Part shown: positions 32,087-43,214 of the stretch, in pieces
Layout: each line of letters begins with the position of its first letter
Position numbering within the stretch: the stretch's first letter is position 1
NCBI GenBank assembly: GCA_016748015.1
Contig: JAAOMT010000400.1
Span: 62,001-126,000 of the forward strand
Direction: 5' to 3'
Length of the DNA stretch: 64,000 nucleotides
Source: Geosiphon pyriformis
Taxonomy: Eukaryota; Glomeromycota; Glomeromycetes; Archaeosporales; Geosiphonaceae
Program-made: the position numbers and the translations under genes
The notes under the pieces: model-generated
Told to the model about the DNA's origin: nothing
Seen by the model: only the letters and a program-made list of their open reading frames with translations
Databases searched by the model: none

Positions 32087-33235
32087 ATGACAAGAGCAAA
32101 AAAAAAAAAAATTTTCTGTCAAAAGTTATAGCGTTTTTTTTTTTTTAATTTTCCCTTTCCCTCCTTTCTTCATCAGTTATTTTTTCAGGTACTCCTATTT
32201 TTGTCATTATGAAACCTGTGGGCATGCCTACTGGTAGTTTTGGTGCTGGTTTGACTGGTTTGAAGACCTGTCTGAATACAAAAAAGAAGCATGTAGACAC
32301 CGTCTACTCCTGTGGTGCATTCTATAAGAAGCCGAAAGTGCCAGTAACTGGTGGTGTTGTGGATTCTTCTGCTGGTCTTTTGAGCCTCGAAGATATTGGT
32401 GTTGTCAGTGTCAAATCTGTGATATCCTGGGAAAGCAATATTGGCAGTATTGCAAGTAGTGTTAGTGGGCTTTCTGATGTTGAAAATATGAAAAATACAG
32501 TTGCTGAGGAAACGAGTTATACAGAGTCAGACAATTCAGCAAATGACAAAAACATAAATGAAACAACTCCAAAAAAGACTTGTATATATATGTATGTATT
32601 GGGCCAACCCCCCAAAGCACCTTTGTTTAATAACGTGAGTGACAATGATTTGGTCTTGGAACTTCCATCTCCTAAATTCAATGGGTCCAATCAGTTGCCA
32701 CCACTGGGATTACGTGTGTCGGAGAAACGTAATTTTGATTTGGCTAAGTCATTTGTGCTTGATATTGAGCTCTCTGCAGTGCCTGAAAAAACTATTAGTG
32801 ATAAGATAATTTCTATCAAAAGGATTTTCTATCATGTGGATGGTTTTGGGGGAGCTTCAACTCTCTTAAAATTCTCAGAGATTATTAGGTCATTTTTTAT
32901 ATCTGAATCAAGTTTGAGGAAGGCTAAGGAGTTGGCTGTTAATAAGAAAATCATGGTAAACAATGATGTCAGAAAAGTAAGTGGCCATTCAGATCAGAAA
33001 AATATTGTCAAGAAGATTCTGATTGATCTTCCCAAATTGGCTGTAAAATCAGTTTTCTCTAAATTTGGTAAAATTGTGTCAATCAAGATGCAATTGATTG
33101 GTCTTTGACAAAAGGCATTAGTGGAGTTTGAATCACCTAAAGTAGCTAATCTAGTTGCTTCCAAGTAGTCTGTTCTTATGGAAAAGAATTTGGTTTATGT
33201 GGCATTGGCTGTGAGTGATAAACAATCCTAGGTGT
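32087..33235 (+). pseudogene. LINE-3x ORF1, N-terminal part
   Basis: ATGACAAGAGC at 32,087 is the likely original start, but the following A run shifts the frame. From 32,209 a 299-codon frame is open (KPVGMPTGSFGAGLTGLKTC onward). It has an acidic, Ser-rich region, then FVLDIELSAVPEKTISDKII, and an RRM-like unit at about 32,990-33,215 (IVKKILIDLPKLAVKSVFSK, FGKIVSIKMQL, then KALVEFESPKVANLV). Trp-to-stop changes occur at 33,106 and 33,228. It continues at 52,929 after element C. Confidence 0.78.
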
Positions 33236-34110
33236 TATTATGGGATGGTCTTCTTGTTATATTTAATTGCCAATATCCTGTTTTACTTGCAATCAGTCTT
33301 TCATGAGTTCCTCAATTCTATTTGTGTAATAATGTCACTGTTATACTGAAGACTTTTTTTTTAATGTCACGATGTAAGTTATTTCTTAATTCTTGATTGT
33401 TGTGTGTGTTTATGTACTTCTTCTCAGAGGCTGAACTGAAATCTACCCACTGTTTGGAGTCTTTTCTGAGGCTATCCTTGTAATTGTCTGATGTGTTTCT
33501 CTAATCTAGAAACACAGAATGTTAATGGCCTTTAGCGCTTTTCTTAATTTTTACAATAAAGCTTTTATCAATTAGTAACAACATAAATAATCTTGATCAA
33601 GGATTATTCTTCCAAGGGATTCAGCTGATGAATAATAGTTTTATTCAATAAATAATACAAGTAAGTTTCTTAATACTTTGGATTGTGATAATTTAGTTTT
33701 AAATATTTTTTTTCATTTCTTTTTGATTTAAAGGTTTCTTGGGATATTTAATTTGAAAGTATGATTTAAAGTGGAGTTTGTTGGATAAAATTGGATCTAT
33801 TGCTTGATAAGTTATGATTTTTATTACTTGATTGTCTTTTCTCAATATTAAAGCTACTGTATATATACATGTTTGTAGTTCTACAAGAAAACACATTGTA
33901 ATACTTTCTTTTTGATATTTTAACCTGGTGTTTGCTGCTATCACCAGTTGGTGTTGGCTGCTATTGTGAACTGGTGCTTGTCACTATTGAGATNNNNNNN
34001 NNNNNNNNNNNNNNNNNNNNNNNNNNNNNNNNNNNNNNNNNNNNNNNNNNNNNNNNNNNNNNNNNNNNNNNNNNNNNNNNNNNNNNNNNNNNNNNNNNNN
34101 NNNNNNNNNN
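33236..34110 (-). repeat. LTR C, 3' copy (partly in gap)
   Basis: Begins TATTATGGGATGGTCTTC where the partner has TGTTACAGGATGGTC. It matches 52,056-52,810 closely; differences are transitions. Its right end is inside the N run; from the partner's 873 bp I estimate it ends near 34,110. Confidence 0.85.
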
Positions 34111-34181
34111 NNNNNNNNNNNNNNNNNNNNNNNNNNNNNNNNNNNNNNNNNNNNNNNNNNNNNNNNNNNNNNNNNNNNNNN
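33994..34181. other. Assembly gap (188 N)
   Basis: Unresolved bases spanning the inner end of LTR C, its polypurine tract and perhaps the end of the post-integrase domain. A scaffolding gap at an LTR is typical of short-read assembly. ORFs crossing it are not interpretable. Confidence 0.98.
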
Positions 34182-34925
34182 GAGTTGGTAAGTTGTCTAA
34201 TACTGTTGGTTGTTATTATGTTTATGATTGGGTCCAACAATAGTTTGTGACAGTTTTCAAATGCTTTGAAAATTCTGTAAACTGTTTTTGAATGGAATGT
34301 AGTGTTGGTTTTTCCAATGAAAGATTTTAATAGTTGGATAGTTGTTTTGTCAAACACTCTAGTTGAGTCTTTTGAGTATAATGTTTGTATGTTCAAGTGC
34401 TTTCCTAGTTAATAATAACAGTAATTAATTGGAAATTTCATTTTCAAGTTGCTAAATGTGTCTGGTATTAATTCACTTATTTTTATTTCTTCTATTATTA
34501 ATGTATTGCCCAATGCTATCTCTAATTTTTCAATAACTTTGCTGATAAATTTGTTGTTATATTTGGTAATATTATATGGTTCAAAATTATGTTCTTTTCT
34601 TGTTTTTGGATTTTCTATTGTTTTTTTTATGTATGTTATTTTGGAGCTATTAACTGTGATTTCCAGATTGAATTTTAATTATTGTAAGCTTTCAACTAAT
34701 TGTTGAGTTATATTGTTGATGTTTTCTGGAATAAGTATCATTGTTTTAATTTTGACTGCTATTTTGGAATCTTTTGCATGCATTTTTATAGTTGTTAAAT
34801 CATTTTTGCTGTGATCTAAGATTAATTATCTTTTTGAATAATGTTCAATTAAAACTATTGGTTCTAAATCTCGTGGAATTTGTTCTGGTAGAATTAAAAA
34901 TAATTGTGTTCTAATTCTGGGTGTC
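34182..34925 (-). pseudogene. pol: Post-integrase C-terminal domain, element C
   Basis: Contains a Lys/Ile-rich region, then KFPINYCYY-LGKHLNIQTLY, FDKTTIQLLKSFIGKTN and VYRIFKAFENCHKLLL. It aligns with the domains of A (11,520-11,850) and D (42,590-43,211). One stop interrupts the YCYY-LG block. No transmembrane segment or signal is visible, so an envelope protein is unlikely. Confidence 0.55.
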
Positions 34926-36234
34926 TTTGTTGTTATTACTGGTTTACTGTAATAGAATTTCAGCCAGTTACCATGTGCTGCTTTTTTTAATATTTTATCA
35001 TCTAGTCTTAACTTGTATGCTCCATTTTCAAGTATTTCGTGAATATAAAATGGTCCATCTCACTTGTAATCAAATTTTCCACTCCATTGTTTTTCCATTT
35101 TTGTACAATGCAACAATACTTTATCTCCAATTTTGTAGCTAATTATATTATCTGGTAACTGGTTATCATGTCTTACTTTTTGTTGTTTTTGTGATTGTTC
35201 AATATTTTGTGCTGCTTTTTTTCTTTTGTTTTCTAAAGTTCCTATTAATTTGTATGTTCTTCTAAGTAGTGTTTCTTGGAATGTTGCTTCCATGATAGTG
35301 TCACTTGGATAAGTTGGAATAGTAAGTTCAATTGGTAATGTGGCTTTTCTTCCATAAACTAGTTCAAATGGTGTGAATTGTGTAGTATCTTGTTTTACTG
35401 TTCTATATACTAGTAGTACTGCTGGTATGAACAAATCCCATTCTTTTTCATGTTCATTACTAATTTTTGCCAGTGATTTGCATAATGTGTGATTAAATCT
35501 TTTAACTAATCTATTTGTTTGAGGGTGGTATAGTGATGACAGTGGTCGCTTGATTCCAAATTTTTGGCTAAGTTCTTTTAAGATGCTGTTTACAAAGTGT
35601 GTGCCTTGATCTTATAGCAATTCTTGTAGACATCTATGCTGGCAAATTAAGTCTTTATGTATGAATTGAGCTATAGAAATAGCATCAGCTGTTTTAATAG
35701 CTCTAGCTTTTGGCCATTTGGTGAGATAGTCCATGGCTACTGCAATATAATGGTTGTTTCTTATTGTTATTGGTAAGAGTCTAACTAAATCAATTCCAAT
35801 TCTGTCAAATGGCTGTTCAACTTTTATTGGTCTTAATAATTCCATTTTTTTTGCTCCTCTTCTTTGTTGACATGAGTCACAATTTCTTATGTATTGGATT
35901 ATGTCTGAACTCATTTTTGGCCAATAGTAATAGCTAGTTGCACGTTAGATGGTTGCTGTTTTTCCAAAGTGGCCTGAATAAATATCTGAGTGCATGTTAA
36001 ATAAGATAGTTTTTTTTTCATCTATGGTTATAACTCTTAATAGATTATCTGAATTTTGTTAATTCTGGTAATAAAGTATGTAATTTTGGATGAAATAGTG
36101 GTTTGCTAATTTTTGGAGCTTAATTAGCTCTTTTACTGGCATTTTTTTGTCTATTTGTAGTGTTTCCAAGTATTGGCTGAGGTTTTTGTAAAGGTGGTTG
36201 TTCATTGTTGTTATGGCAGATGGGTTGGTGATTT
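34926..36234 (-). pseudogene. pol: Integrase of element C
   Basis: HHCC region: MHSDIYSGHFGKTATI, then YYWPKMSSDIIQYI and CDSCQQRRG near 35,870-36,000. The core has GIDLVRLLPITIRNNHYIAV (first Asp), DQGTHFVN (second Asp, preceded by a stop) and TNRLVKRFNH, where the catalytic Glu is Lys. The C-terminal part is open at 35,060-35,434 (TPFELVYGRKATLPIE, then IGDKVLLHCTKMEKQWSGKF, the GPY/SH3-like region). Confidence 0.82.
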
Positions 36235-36640
36235 TTATGTGTGTTTCATTCTTGACAAACAGTTAGCATTAGCATTTTTGGTACCTTTTTTGTATTTGAT
36301 AATATAATTGTATGGTGCTAATGTTTGTGACCATCTGGCATATTTTCTTTTTAGCATTTTCTTATTATTTAACCAGATTAGACTTTTATGATCTGTGGTA
36401 ATCTCAAAGGGTTGGTACTGTAAATATGTGTCAAAGTGAACACAACTCCAGACTACTGCTAAGCATTCAAGTTCATGTGCTGCATAGTTTTGTTCTGCTG
36501 TACTGAGACTTCTGCTGGCATAAGCGATTACACGTTTTCTTCTATTATTATCTTTTTGTGACAGAATGGCTCCAAGTCCAGTTCCAGAGGCATCTGTGGC
36601 CAAAATGAATTTCTTGTTGAAATTCAGATAGATTATTATT
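36235..36640 (-). pseudogene. pol: RNase H of element C (intact domain)
   Basis: Part of a 274-codon open frame. The catalytic set is complete: ATDASGTGLGAILSQ (Asp), HELECLAVVW (Glu), TTDHKSLIWL (Asp). It ends YKKGTKNANANCLSRMKHT, the usual gypsy boundary before integrase. It is the best-preserved enzyme domain in element C. Confidence 0.88.
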
Positions 36641-37756
36641 GGTGATTCAATAAGCTTTTGTCTAAGGTACTCAAAAGCTTTTTGTTGTGCTTCAGTCCAT
36701 TCAAATTTCACATTTTTGGATAATAGGTAATTAAGGGGTTTGGCAATGTTTGAAAAGTTTTCTACAAAGTGGCAGTAGTAAGATGCAAGTCCTAAAAAGC
36801 TTCTAACTTCTGAAATGTTTTGAGGTACTGGAAAATTTTTCACTTTGTCTATTTTTGATGGATCTGGTTTTATTTCATTTTTTCCAACTACGTGTCCTAA
36901 AAATGCTAGCTCATTTTTCCCAAAGAAACATTTTTTTAGATTTAGTTTAAGTCCAGCATGTCTCAATCTCTCAAAAACTTGTTGTAAATGTTGGAGATGA
37001 TCTATGAATTTTGACAAGAAAACATTTGTATCATCAAGTAGACAACAACGGATTGTCACAGGATTTCAGAGTAAATTATGTCCATTAGTCTTTGGAATGT
37101 TGCAGGGGCATTTGTTAATCCAAATAGCGTTACATTAAACTCATAATTGCCATTTTGTGTTGTGAATACTGTTTTATGTCTGTTCTTTGGGTTCATTTCT
37201 ACTTGCCAGTACCCATTGGTCAAGTCCAGTATAGAAAACCATTTTGCTCCTCCAAAACATCAAAGATTTTATCAATTAACAGTATTGGATATGAGTCTTT
37301 GGTTGTTTTGCTGTTTAGTTTGCAATAGTTAATGCAAAATCTAATTTTTCTGTTCTTTTTTCTTACTAAAACAACTGGTGAGAACCATGGGCTCATTAAT
37401 AATTGTATTATTCCTTTTTTCAACATGCTTTGGACTTCTTCTCTAATAAAATTATGCTCCATTGGTGGGACATGGTAAGCATGTTGTTTTTCAGATCTGG
37501 TGTCTCCAGTGAGGATTTGGTGTTAAACCAAGTTGGTTCTTCCAAATTCACCATTTAATAAAAATATATTAGAGTATTTTAAAATTAATGCTTTTAATTG
37601 TTGCTGTTGGTCAGGATCCATTGTTCCAATGTTTAATTTGGCCAATTCTTCTGGCTTAAATTGATAGCATTTTAACAGTTGTTGCCAATTTATTAAAGTG
37701 AGTTTACAGTAAAGGGCGATTTCTGAGAAATTTAGAATTTTTTGTGGTGTTGACAC
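36641..37756 (-). pseudogene. pol: Reverse transcriptase of element C
   Basis: Landmarks: IFLLNGEFGRTNL near 37,540, MLKKGIIQLLMSPWFSPVVL near 37,400, INYCKLNSKTTKDSYPILLI near 37,310, then LLDDTNVF near 37,030. The palm box keeps both Asp, but a one-base deletion just upstream turns VVYLDD into a frameshifted CLLDD. Thumb: GLASYYCHFVENFSNIAKPL. Stops at 37,219 and 37,520 also break it. Confidence 0.85.
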
Positions 37757-38450
37757 ATTTTCTAGTTCTGTTCTAAGGTATCTAATGATGGTATCTTCCA
37801 GAATGTAGACAGGTTCTTCTATGGTGTTTGCAATAAAAATTTTTATCTATTGAGCTTTATCAGCTAGAATAAAAAGGTTAGTAAGTCCTATGAGAAACTG
37901 TTGACAAGTTTTTGGATAGGGCTCAAATATTAGGTCTTTTTCTTTAATTGTTCTTTTTATTCTTATTTCTGATTTTCCATATGGTAGGAGTATGATGAAC
38001 CACTCATTTTTAATTACTTTGCCTTTTTCTTCTATTGTTTCAGCAAAATTCACTTCAATTTCTTTTCTTGTTAATCTGAAACCAAAAGTTCTTCTCATTG
38101 TTTGTGACAATTCCTCACAATTATTTTATTGGCACAAATTTCCCAATTTTTACCAATGGTAAAAAAATTGCTTGTGCAATTTTTTTCTTAGATTCAATGG
38201 TATAAGGCTTTTCTGAATTGTTCTGTAGCAAAACCATCAAATTTCCAGTGTATCCAAAGTCAATTACTTCTTCTTGAATGCTTATTCCTTTTTTCACAAG
38301 GCTTGATTGTGATGCCATTTGAACCATTATTTCTAGCAGAATTTCAACCGCTATTTTTAAGTTGATTTTGGTGATACTCTTGAGTGGTAATGTTGTGGAT
38401 TGGTCTTCTGGATAATGTAGATCAAATCTGGTGTCAGTTGGATAGGCTCT
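37757..38450 (-). pseudogene. dUTPase and linker of element C
   Basis: Motif 1 TRFDLHYPE near 38,430; motif 2 ASQSSLVKKGI near 38,295; motif 3 EEVIDFGYTGN near 38,265, catalytic Asp present; motif 4 KKIAQAIFLPLV near 38,165; motif 5-like RTFGFRLTRKEIEV near 38,080. The order and spacing match those in A, D and E, although C is a distinct family, so dUTPase was acquired before these lineages split. The linker to RT follows to 37,757. A stop separates motifs 4 and 5. Confidence 0.8.
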
Positions 38451-39264
38451 TTCAGGTATTATTCCTAAGTGCCTATTGTCAAAGTATTAAATATTGATCA
38501 CCTGTTCTAGGTCAATATAGGCTACAAATTTTTCTGACTTGGGACTGTCAGGTAAGTCTTGTTGATTTATTGATTGATTTTAAGATTGCTGATTCTCAAT
38601 TTCCATTTTTCTTTCTAAGTCTCTTTTGTCTCAATACTCTTTACAGCACTGATTTTGGCACGGGATAAGACAGTTTTTGCAGAGATAAGTGTTGATTTGG
38701 GTGAGGTATTGTTCTTGCTCTTGTTGAGTAGAGCATAGTTGTTGGTAATAGTTCTGGAATTTGTCCACTGGGTCGAACATATTGTAGTTAGTGACTTCGT
38801 CGGCTACTTCGGCTGACTCTTTCCAGCGTCATATTTTTTTGGCGGTTCCTCCTCTTACTTTGGCTTGTGTGGTGTTGTACAACTCATTCTCATTGTGTGG
38901 GTAGTGCTGTAGTCTTTTTAACACTCTGTTGAACACTGCTTTAAATGGCATTCCTCCTCTTACCCAATCACAGATGAGGATTGTGTATTGGCAAGTTGCA
39001 TCACATGTTCCTCCTCTGTTTGGTATGTCGTTCCAGTTACACCCTCTTAGTAATAGTTCTCCACAAGCAAGACATGGTTCCTCATCCCATTTTCTGTGTC
39101 TTTTTGAGTAACCATATTTTTTTTGTTATAACAGTTATAATAGTAGTGGATGGGGTTTTTTGGGTCTTTGTCTGGTGTGCTGCATGCAGTCATAGACGAG
39201 AGTTTTTTCTTGCAAACTTAGCATTTTAGCTTTGGTCTGCGTCGCTGGTGGTTTCTTTGTGGAC
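38451..39264 (-). pseudogene. Cys-rich zinc-binding-like linker, element C
   Basis: Module 1 near 39,180-39,235: KC-VCKKKLSSMTAC. Module 2 near 38,890-39,090: EEPCLACGELLLRGCNWND, then RGGTCDATCQYTILICDWVR. Module 3 near 38,635-38,685: YLCKNCLIPCQNQCCKEYWD. Module 2 is the best conserved across elements. Stops and small shifts occur. Confidence 0.68.
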
Positions 39265-39931
39265 TTACCTGGTTCCATTTGGATCTTTCTTCGCTGGTCC
39301 ACGTTGGTATAGCTGGTAGTCCTGTTCTTTGGTCATCAGCCCAAAAGAGCTGATAGGTTTTAATGGCTGGTAGTGCTGGATTTTCTTCAAATTCAAAGGT
39401 AGGTCTTTGGTTGGTGCTGGGTTTTTGGAAGTGGTCACAGGTGGCTGGAATTCTGGCCTGGTGGCCATTATAATTGATCAGAAGCTCTTAGGTGGTCTAG
39501 TCTAGAGTGGTGTTGGCTTTTGTTAGCCAGTCATTCTCTACTAACGCTTAATATTGTGTAGTATTCATTACTAATACTTTTGTAGGTATTACTCTGCTGT
39601 TAATTTCAAAAGAGAATAAGTTGATTTCGCCATGAAGCAGCTTTGTACTTTCATCAGCTGTTATGATTTGGAACATCACAGCACAATCAACTTTAAAACC
39701 TAGTTGGTTTATTAGTTGAAGCATTACAATGCTTCTAGTGGATCTGCTGTCTAAGATAAGTTTGATTGGGATATTGTTTACAGTGGCTTCTGTATATATA
39801 GCAGTGATTGGACATTTTTTGTTCAATGCTGCTCCACTGAACATAGCCTTGTTTTTCTCTAATTCAAAAGGAAAAATAGCTGCGAGACTACTATCTTCGG
39901 TGGTAACTGCTGGTAGTATTGTCTGGCTCAA
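39265..39931 (-). pseudogene. pol: Aspartic protease of element C
   Basis: Reads AIYTEATVNNIPIKLILDSR, then STRSIVMLQLINQLGFKVDC. Catalytic Asp is kept, while the DSG Gly is Arg. The second block is near 39,530 (a degenerate ALV-NDWLTKANTTLD). A stop at 39,547 ends the first part. The tail at 39,265-39,468 leads to the Cys-rich linker. Confidence 0.78.
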
Positions 39932-40199
39932 TTTGTTGGAGAAATTTTTGGTTTTGTTTATGTTTCTACCATTATTGTTTCCGATGATTGGATTTTCCAG
40001 TATATTAAGATAAGTTTGTTGATAATTTTGGTAGTTTGGATTGGTTTGTTAATTGGTTCCAGCATGGTTTGAATTCCTTTAAACCAATGCGTTCTGGTTC
40101 CATATGAGCTGATTTTGGGCCTTGGAATGCCAATATGAGTTGGTTATCATGGGCTGTTGCTGGTAAGTTTCTTGATTTTGATATGTGGTGAGATATTGG

Positions 40200-41709
40200 T
40201 GTGGTATTAATATATACTGGTTTCTGGACATTTGGGATGGTGCATAGTAATTATTTTCACATGCTTCTTATATCATTCACATTTGACATTAACTAATCAA
40301 ATGTCTTACACATTTGCTAAAATAGCAGGTGCACATTTCTGTTCTGAATTTCTGACACAACGAGCAATTATTTTGACTGTTGCTAACTTCCTGGCTGCGT
40401 CTTTGAGGTGGTTGGTATGTATTTCTTCTCGGATCCAGGATTAGGTAACTTTCTATTTTCTTAGAGAGTTCCTCCCCTAATTGTGTTACTCTTTTCTCTA
40501 ATGTTTCTGTCTTATTTTCCTTCATTACCATGTTAACCATTTGACTATAGTTAGCTTCTTTCTCAGCTGATTCAAGGACTCTGGCGAGTGTAACGGCTTC
40601 TGGTAAGGAATTAGGGTGGGCAGTGCATACTTTTCCTAAAATACTGCTTTTTAATCCTCTAATAAACTGATTTAAAACCTGAGGATCAGTGTAGTATCCT
40701 TGTTCAATTGCTTCAATTTGACGGCAAATTCAATTGAATCAAGCAAGGTATTGGATAACAGTTTCAACAGTATTTTGCTTAATAGTATTGAATTTGTTCT
40801 GTAGTTGGATTATGGCATTTGGGTCGCTAAAATACTCCAGGAGTGCATTTTTAAATTTGGTGAAGCTTGTGAGTTTTGTTTCTAGGCTTTGATATCATGA
40901 GTTAGCTGTGCCTTTTAGGAAGAAAGGTAATGTTTGAATTGCTCTTTGGTCATTCTAGTTATTTGCCTGGATGGTTTTTTGTGCTTTTTTGAGCCACATG
41001 TGTACGTTCATTTTTTCTTCCTCTCCTGAGAAATCTGTTAGTCTTGCAATATATGGTGTGGCCATTTCGTTACCATTTTCTGCTGGTGGGCTTATTGGTC
41101 TAAGAGAAGGTGGGATGATATTTCCTTGAGCGTTCTTGAAGGTGGCTTCCTTTATATCTGGTTCTTCCTCTTGATCACAAGTTTCTTGGTTTTTGGACTG
41201 GCTGCTTGTTCTAGTGACCAGTCTTGTGATTGTTTTTTTGCTGGTCTCTTTTTCAGATTCCAATTCAGACTTCTCTTTACAGTTTTCAAACTTCGTTCCG
41301 AATTTTGGCTGAAAAAGAGGGTTTTAAAATAGTGATGAATATCCTTCTGTAATTGGTATGTCTCTCCAGTTACGTTGTTTAATTTTATCAGTATAACTAA
41401 GAGTTCTTAGTGTTTGTGGAGTTGATATTAATGATGATGCAGCTCCTAATAGAATTTGTATCTTATTTTCTGGTGAAAAATGGTATGATTTATCTTCTGG
41501 TGAATAAATATGTTGTTTTTTTATTGATTGAGTAATAGTTTTCTTTGGTTTTTGAGCAGGTGTTCCTAGTTTTTGCTGGTTACTTTCCTAATTAGTTTCT
41601 GAATTTTTTTTGGTTTTGTTGGCACGTTTCCTAGTGTTTTCTGTGGATATTAGAAAATTTTCGTTGGTGTATTGCTCAATTTCTCGATGGATTTTGACAA
41701 TAGTTGTGG
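40200..41709 (-). pseudogene. gag: gag of element C, C-terminal part
   Basis: From the D insertion point it reads TIVKIHREIEQYTNENFL, then a charged region with ESEKETSKKTITRLV, then the gag core starting near MATPYIARLTDFSGEEEKMN at 41,060 and VLNQFIRGLKSSILGKVC near 40,680. The knuckle region near 40,280-40,360 is degenerate: CSLC, then CYFSKC and a His, with one Cys replaced by Ser. Stops occur at about 40,954 and elsewhere. The N-terminus is at 51,735-52,030. Confidence 0.78.
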
Positions 41710-42538
41710 TGTTATAGGTGATTATTTCTGCTGTTGATGTAAATAACAAACCTGTAACTTGGTGCTCAAAAGCTACTTTCGTTGATGCTGTTCTAAAGGT
41801 ATTGTATCTGAAAGTTTTGATGAAGTCCTTTGTATAATGAACAGAGATTCAATAGTGTCGATAGTAGATGTATCTTTCTAAAAGTTTTCCCAATTTCTTT
41901 CTCAGTGTGGTGGCTGGATTTAGTCTGGCAGTCATGCCCTTCTGGTAAACTATCCGATAATATATAAAATCCTACCCTTATTTCTGGGTCTTTTACCAGG
42001 CTATCCTTGACATTAATAACTCAGTGTTTAATCTTTTAATCAATTAATATACACAACAGTCAAATCAAATAAAATAAAGAAAAGAAATAAAAGAAAATAA
42101 AGAAAGAAAAGAAATAAGTCCGGGTGGTTTGGCAGATTAGTATTCTGTCAATAGCCATGATCAAGAGCTATTGTTCCAGTGTGGTTAAGTATCAATTACT
42201 ATCAACATGAAGTGTTGATAGTGGAGAGTGGATTGAAATATGTAATAATTATTTATTTGATGATTTTGTTTCTTGGCTAAGAATTCTGTGATATCGATTC
42301 TGTTTTTTCTGTTTCTAATACTACTGCTATATATACATAATTGGGATTCTTCAATTCTTCAATTCTTCACGACAGGAATCCTGGAATTTCTGGAATCCTG
42401 CGATTCCTTTGAAAGGAATCCTGGAATTCTGGAATCCTGTAATTTCTAAGAGGAATTCTGAAATTCCACATTTACTATGCTTACTTTTGATTGGCTAATA
42501 GTTATGCTAATATATTTCCTATATTTCTATGAGTAATA
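41710..42538 (-). repeat. LTR D, 3' copy (829 bp)
   Basis: Begins TGTTATAGGTGATTATTTC and ends GAGTAATA (partner GAGTAACA). TATA-like TATATATACATA at about 42,328-42,340 on the plus strand. In the 190 bp around 42,225-42,415 I count about 13 differences from the right copy, all transitions. Confidence 0.94.
42340..42475 (-). promoter_or_regulatory. U3 repeat block of LTR D
   Basis: Repeated units of GGAATCCTGGAATTTCTGG and TTCTGGAATCCTG with GGAATTC cores, next to the TATATATA box. It shares its motif with LTR B. It recurs in the right LTR at about 51,540-51,665. The TTCnnGAA spacing recalls half heat-shock elements, but the units do not form the three-part consensus cleanly. Confidence 0.55.
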
Positions 42539-43211
42539 TTATTCTCTCCTTTTAATATTGAGCTCTGTTGAAATCCAACTCATGTAATTCCCCCTCTTGC
42601 AGTATTTCCTGGATTTCGTTTTTGAGAATTACTTGTGTTATTTGGGTCTGTAATTCTTCAAATTAAGCATTGGTGATTTTTCCCCATTGATTACTGGTAA
42701 CCATATCCATTGCTTTGTTGAACAATATTTCTGGTTTATTCTAAAATGCTGTGTGTATTTGGTATATGGCTCAGGCTTGTGTGGATAAGTTGTTCTTTCC
42801 CACAAAATGTTCTAATTGTTGTAGTATTCTTTTGTCAAATAATCGCTTTGTTTTATCTGTATATAGATTCTGGATATTTACGTGTTGTCCCAAGTAAAAA
42901 TAACAATAGTTTTGTGGAAATTGTTGTATCCACCAATTCCAAGTTTCTTTAATCAACTCTTGATATAGTGACTCTTTTGTCAATTCTTTTATTGCTAATT
43001 TTACTTTTACCATGATTTTGTTCACCATATTTTCAGTTTTTTTTGGTGTTTTGAGTTGCAATGTCTTTTTAGTATCTTGATATTGAATAGTTTGTTGATT
43101 GATTGTAATCTCCATTTCCTGGTGTTGAATTAATTGAAAGAGTTGTTGTGCTAGTGTGTGAATGTTGTCTGTAATTTCCATTTTTCTGATATTTCTTGTC
43201 ACATCTACCAT
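42539..43211 (-). pseudogene. pol: PPT and post-integrase C-terminal domain, element D
   Basis: The PPT (AAAAGGAGAGAATAA on the minus strand) abuts the LTR. The domain begins near 43,211 with VTRNIRKMEITDNIHTLAQQ, continues through a Lys-rich helix-like stretch and WNWWIQQFPQNYCYFYLGQH, then VNIQNLYTDK, ILQQLEHFVGKNN and ITQVILKNEIQEILQEGELH near 42,600. It is about 200 residues and conserved in A, C and E. It has no recognised family, no membrane segment and no chromodomain pattern that I can see. Confidence 0.6.
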
Positions 43212-43214
43212 GTC

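Noticed and set aside
33932-34396. ORFs spanning the N run on both strands
   Set aside because: Up to half of each is unknown sequence; only the part right of 34,181 can be interpreted.
42340-42475. Heat-shock element cluster in LTR B and D
   Set aside because: TTCnnGAA pairs are frequent, but the alternating three-unit consensus is not met; the simpler description is a GGAATTC-type repeat. Kept only as a remark.
42539-43211. Envelope gene after integrase
   Set aside because: No signal peptide, no transmembrane segment and no glycoprotein pattern; the domain looks soluble and Lys/Gln-rich.
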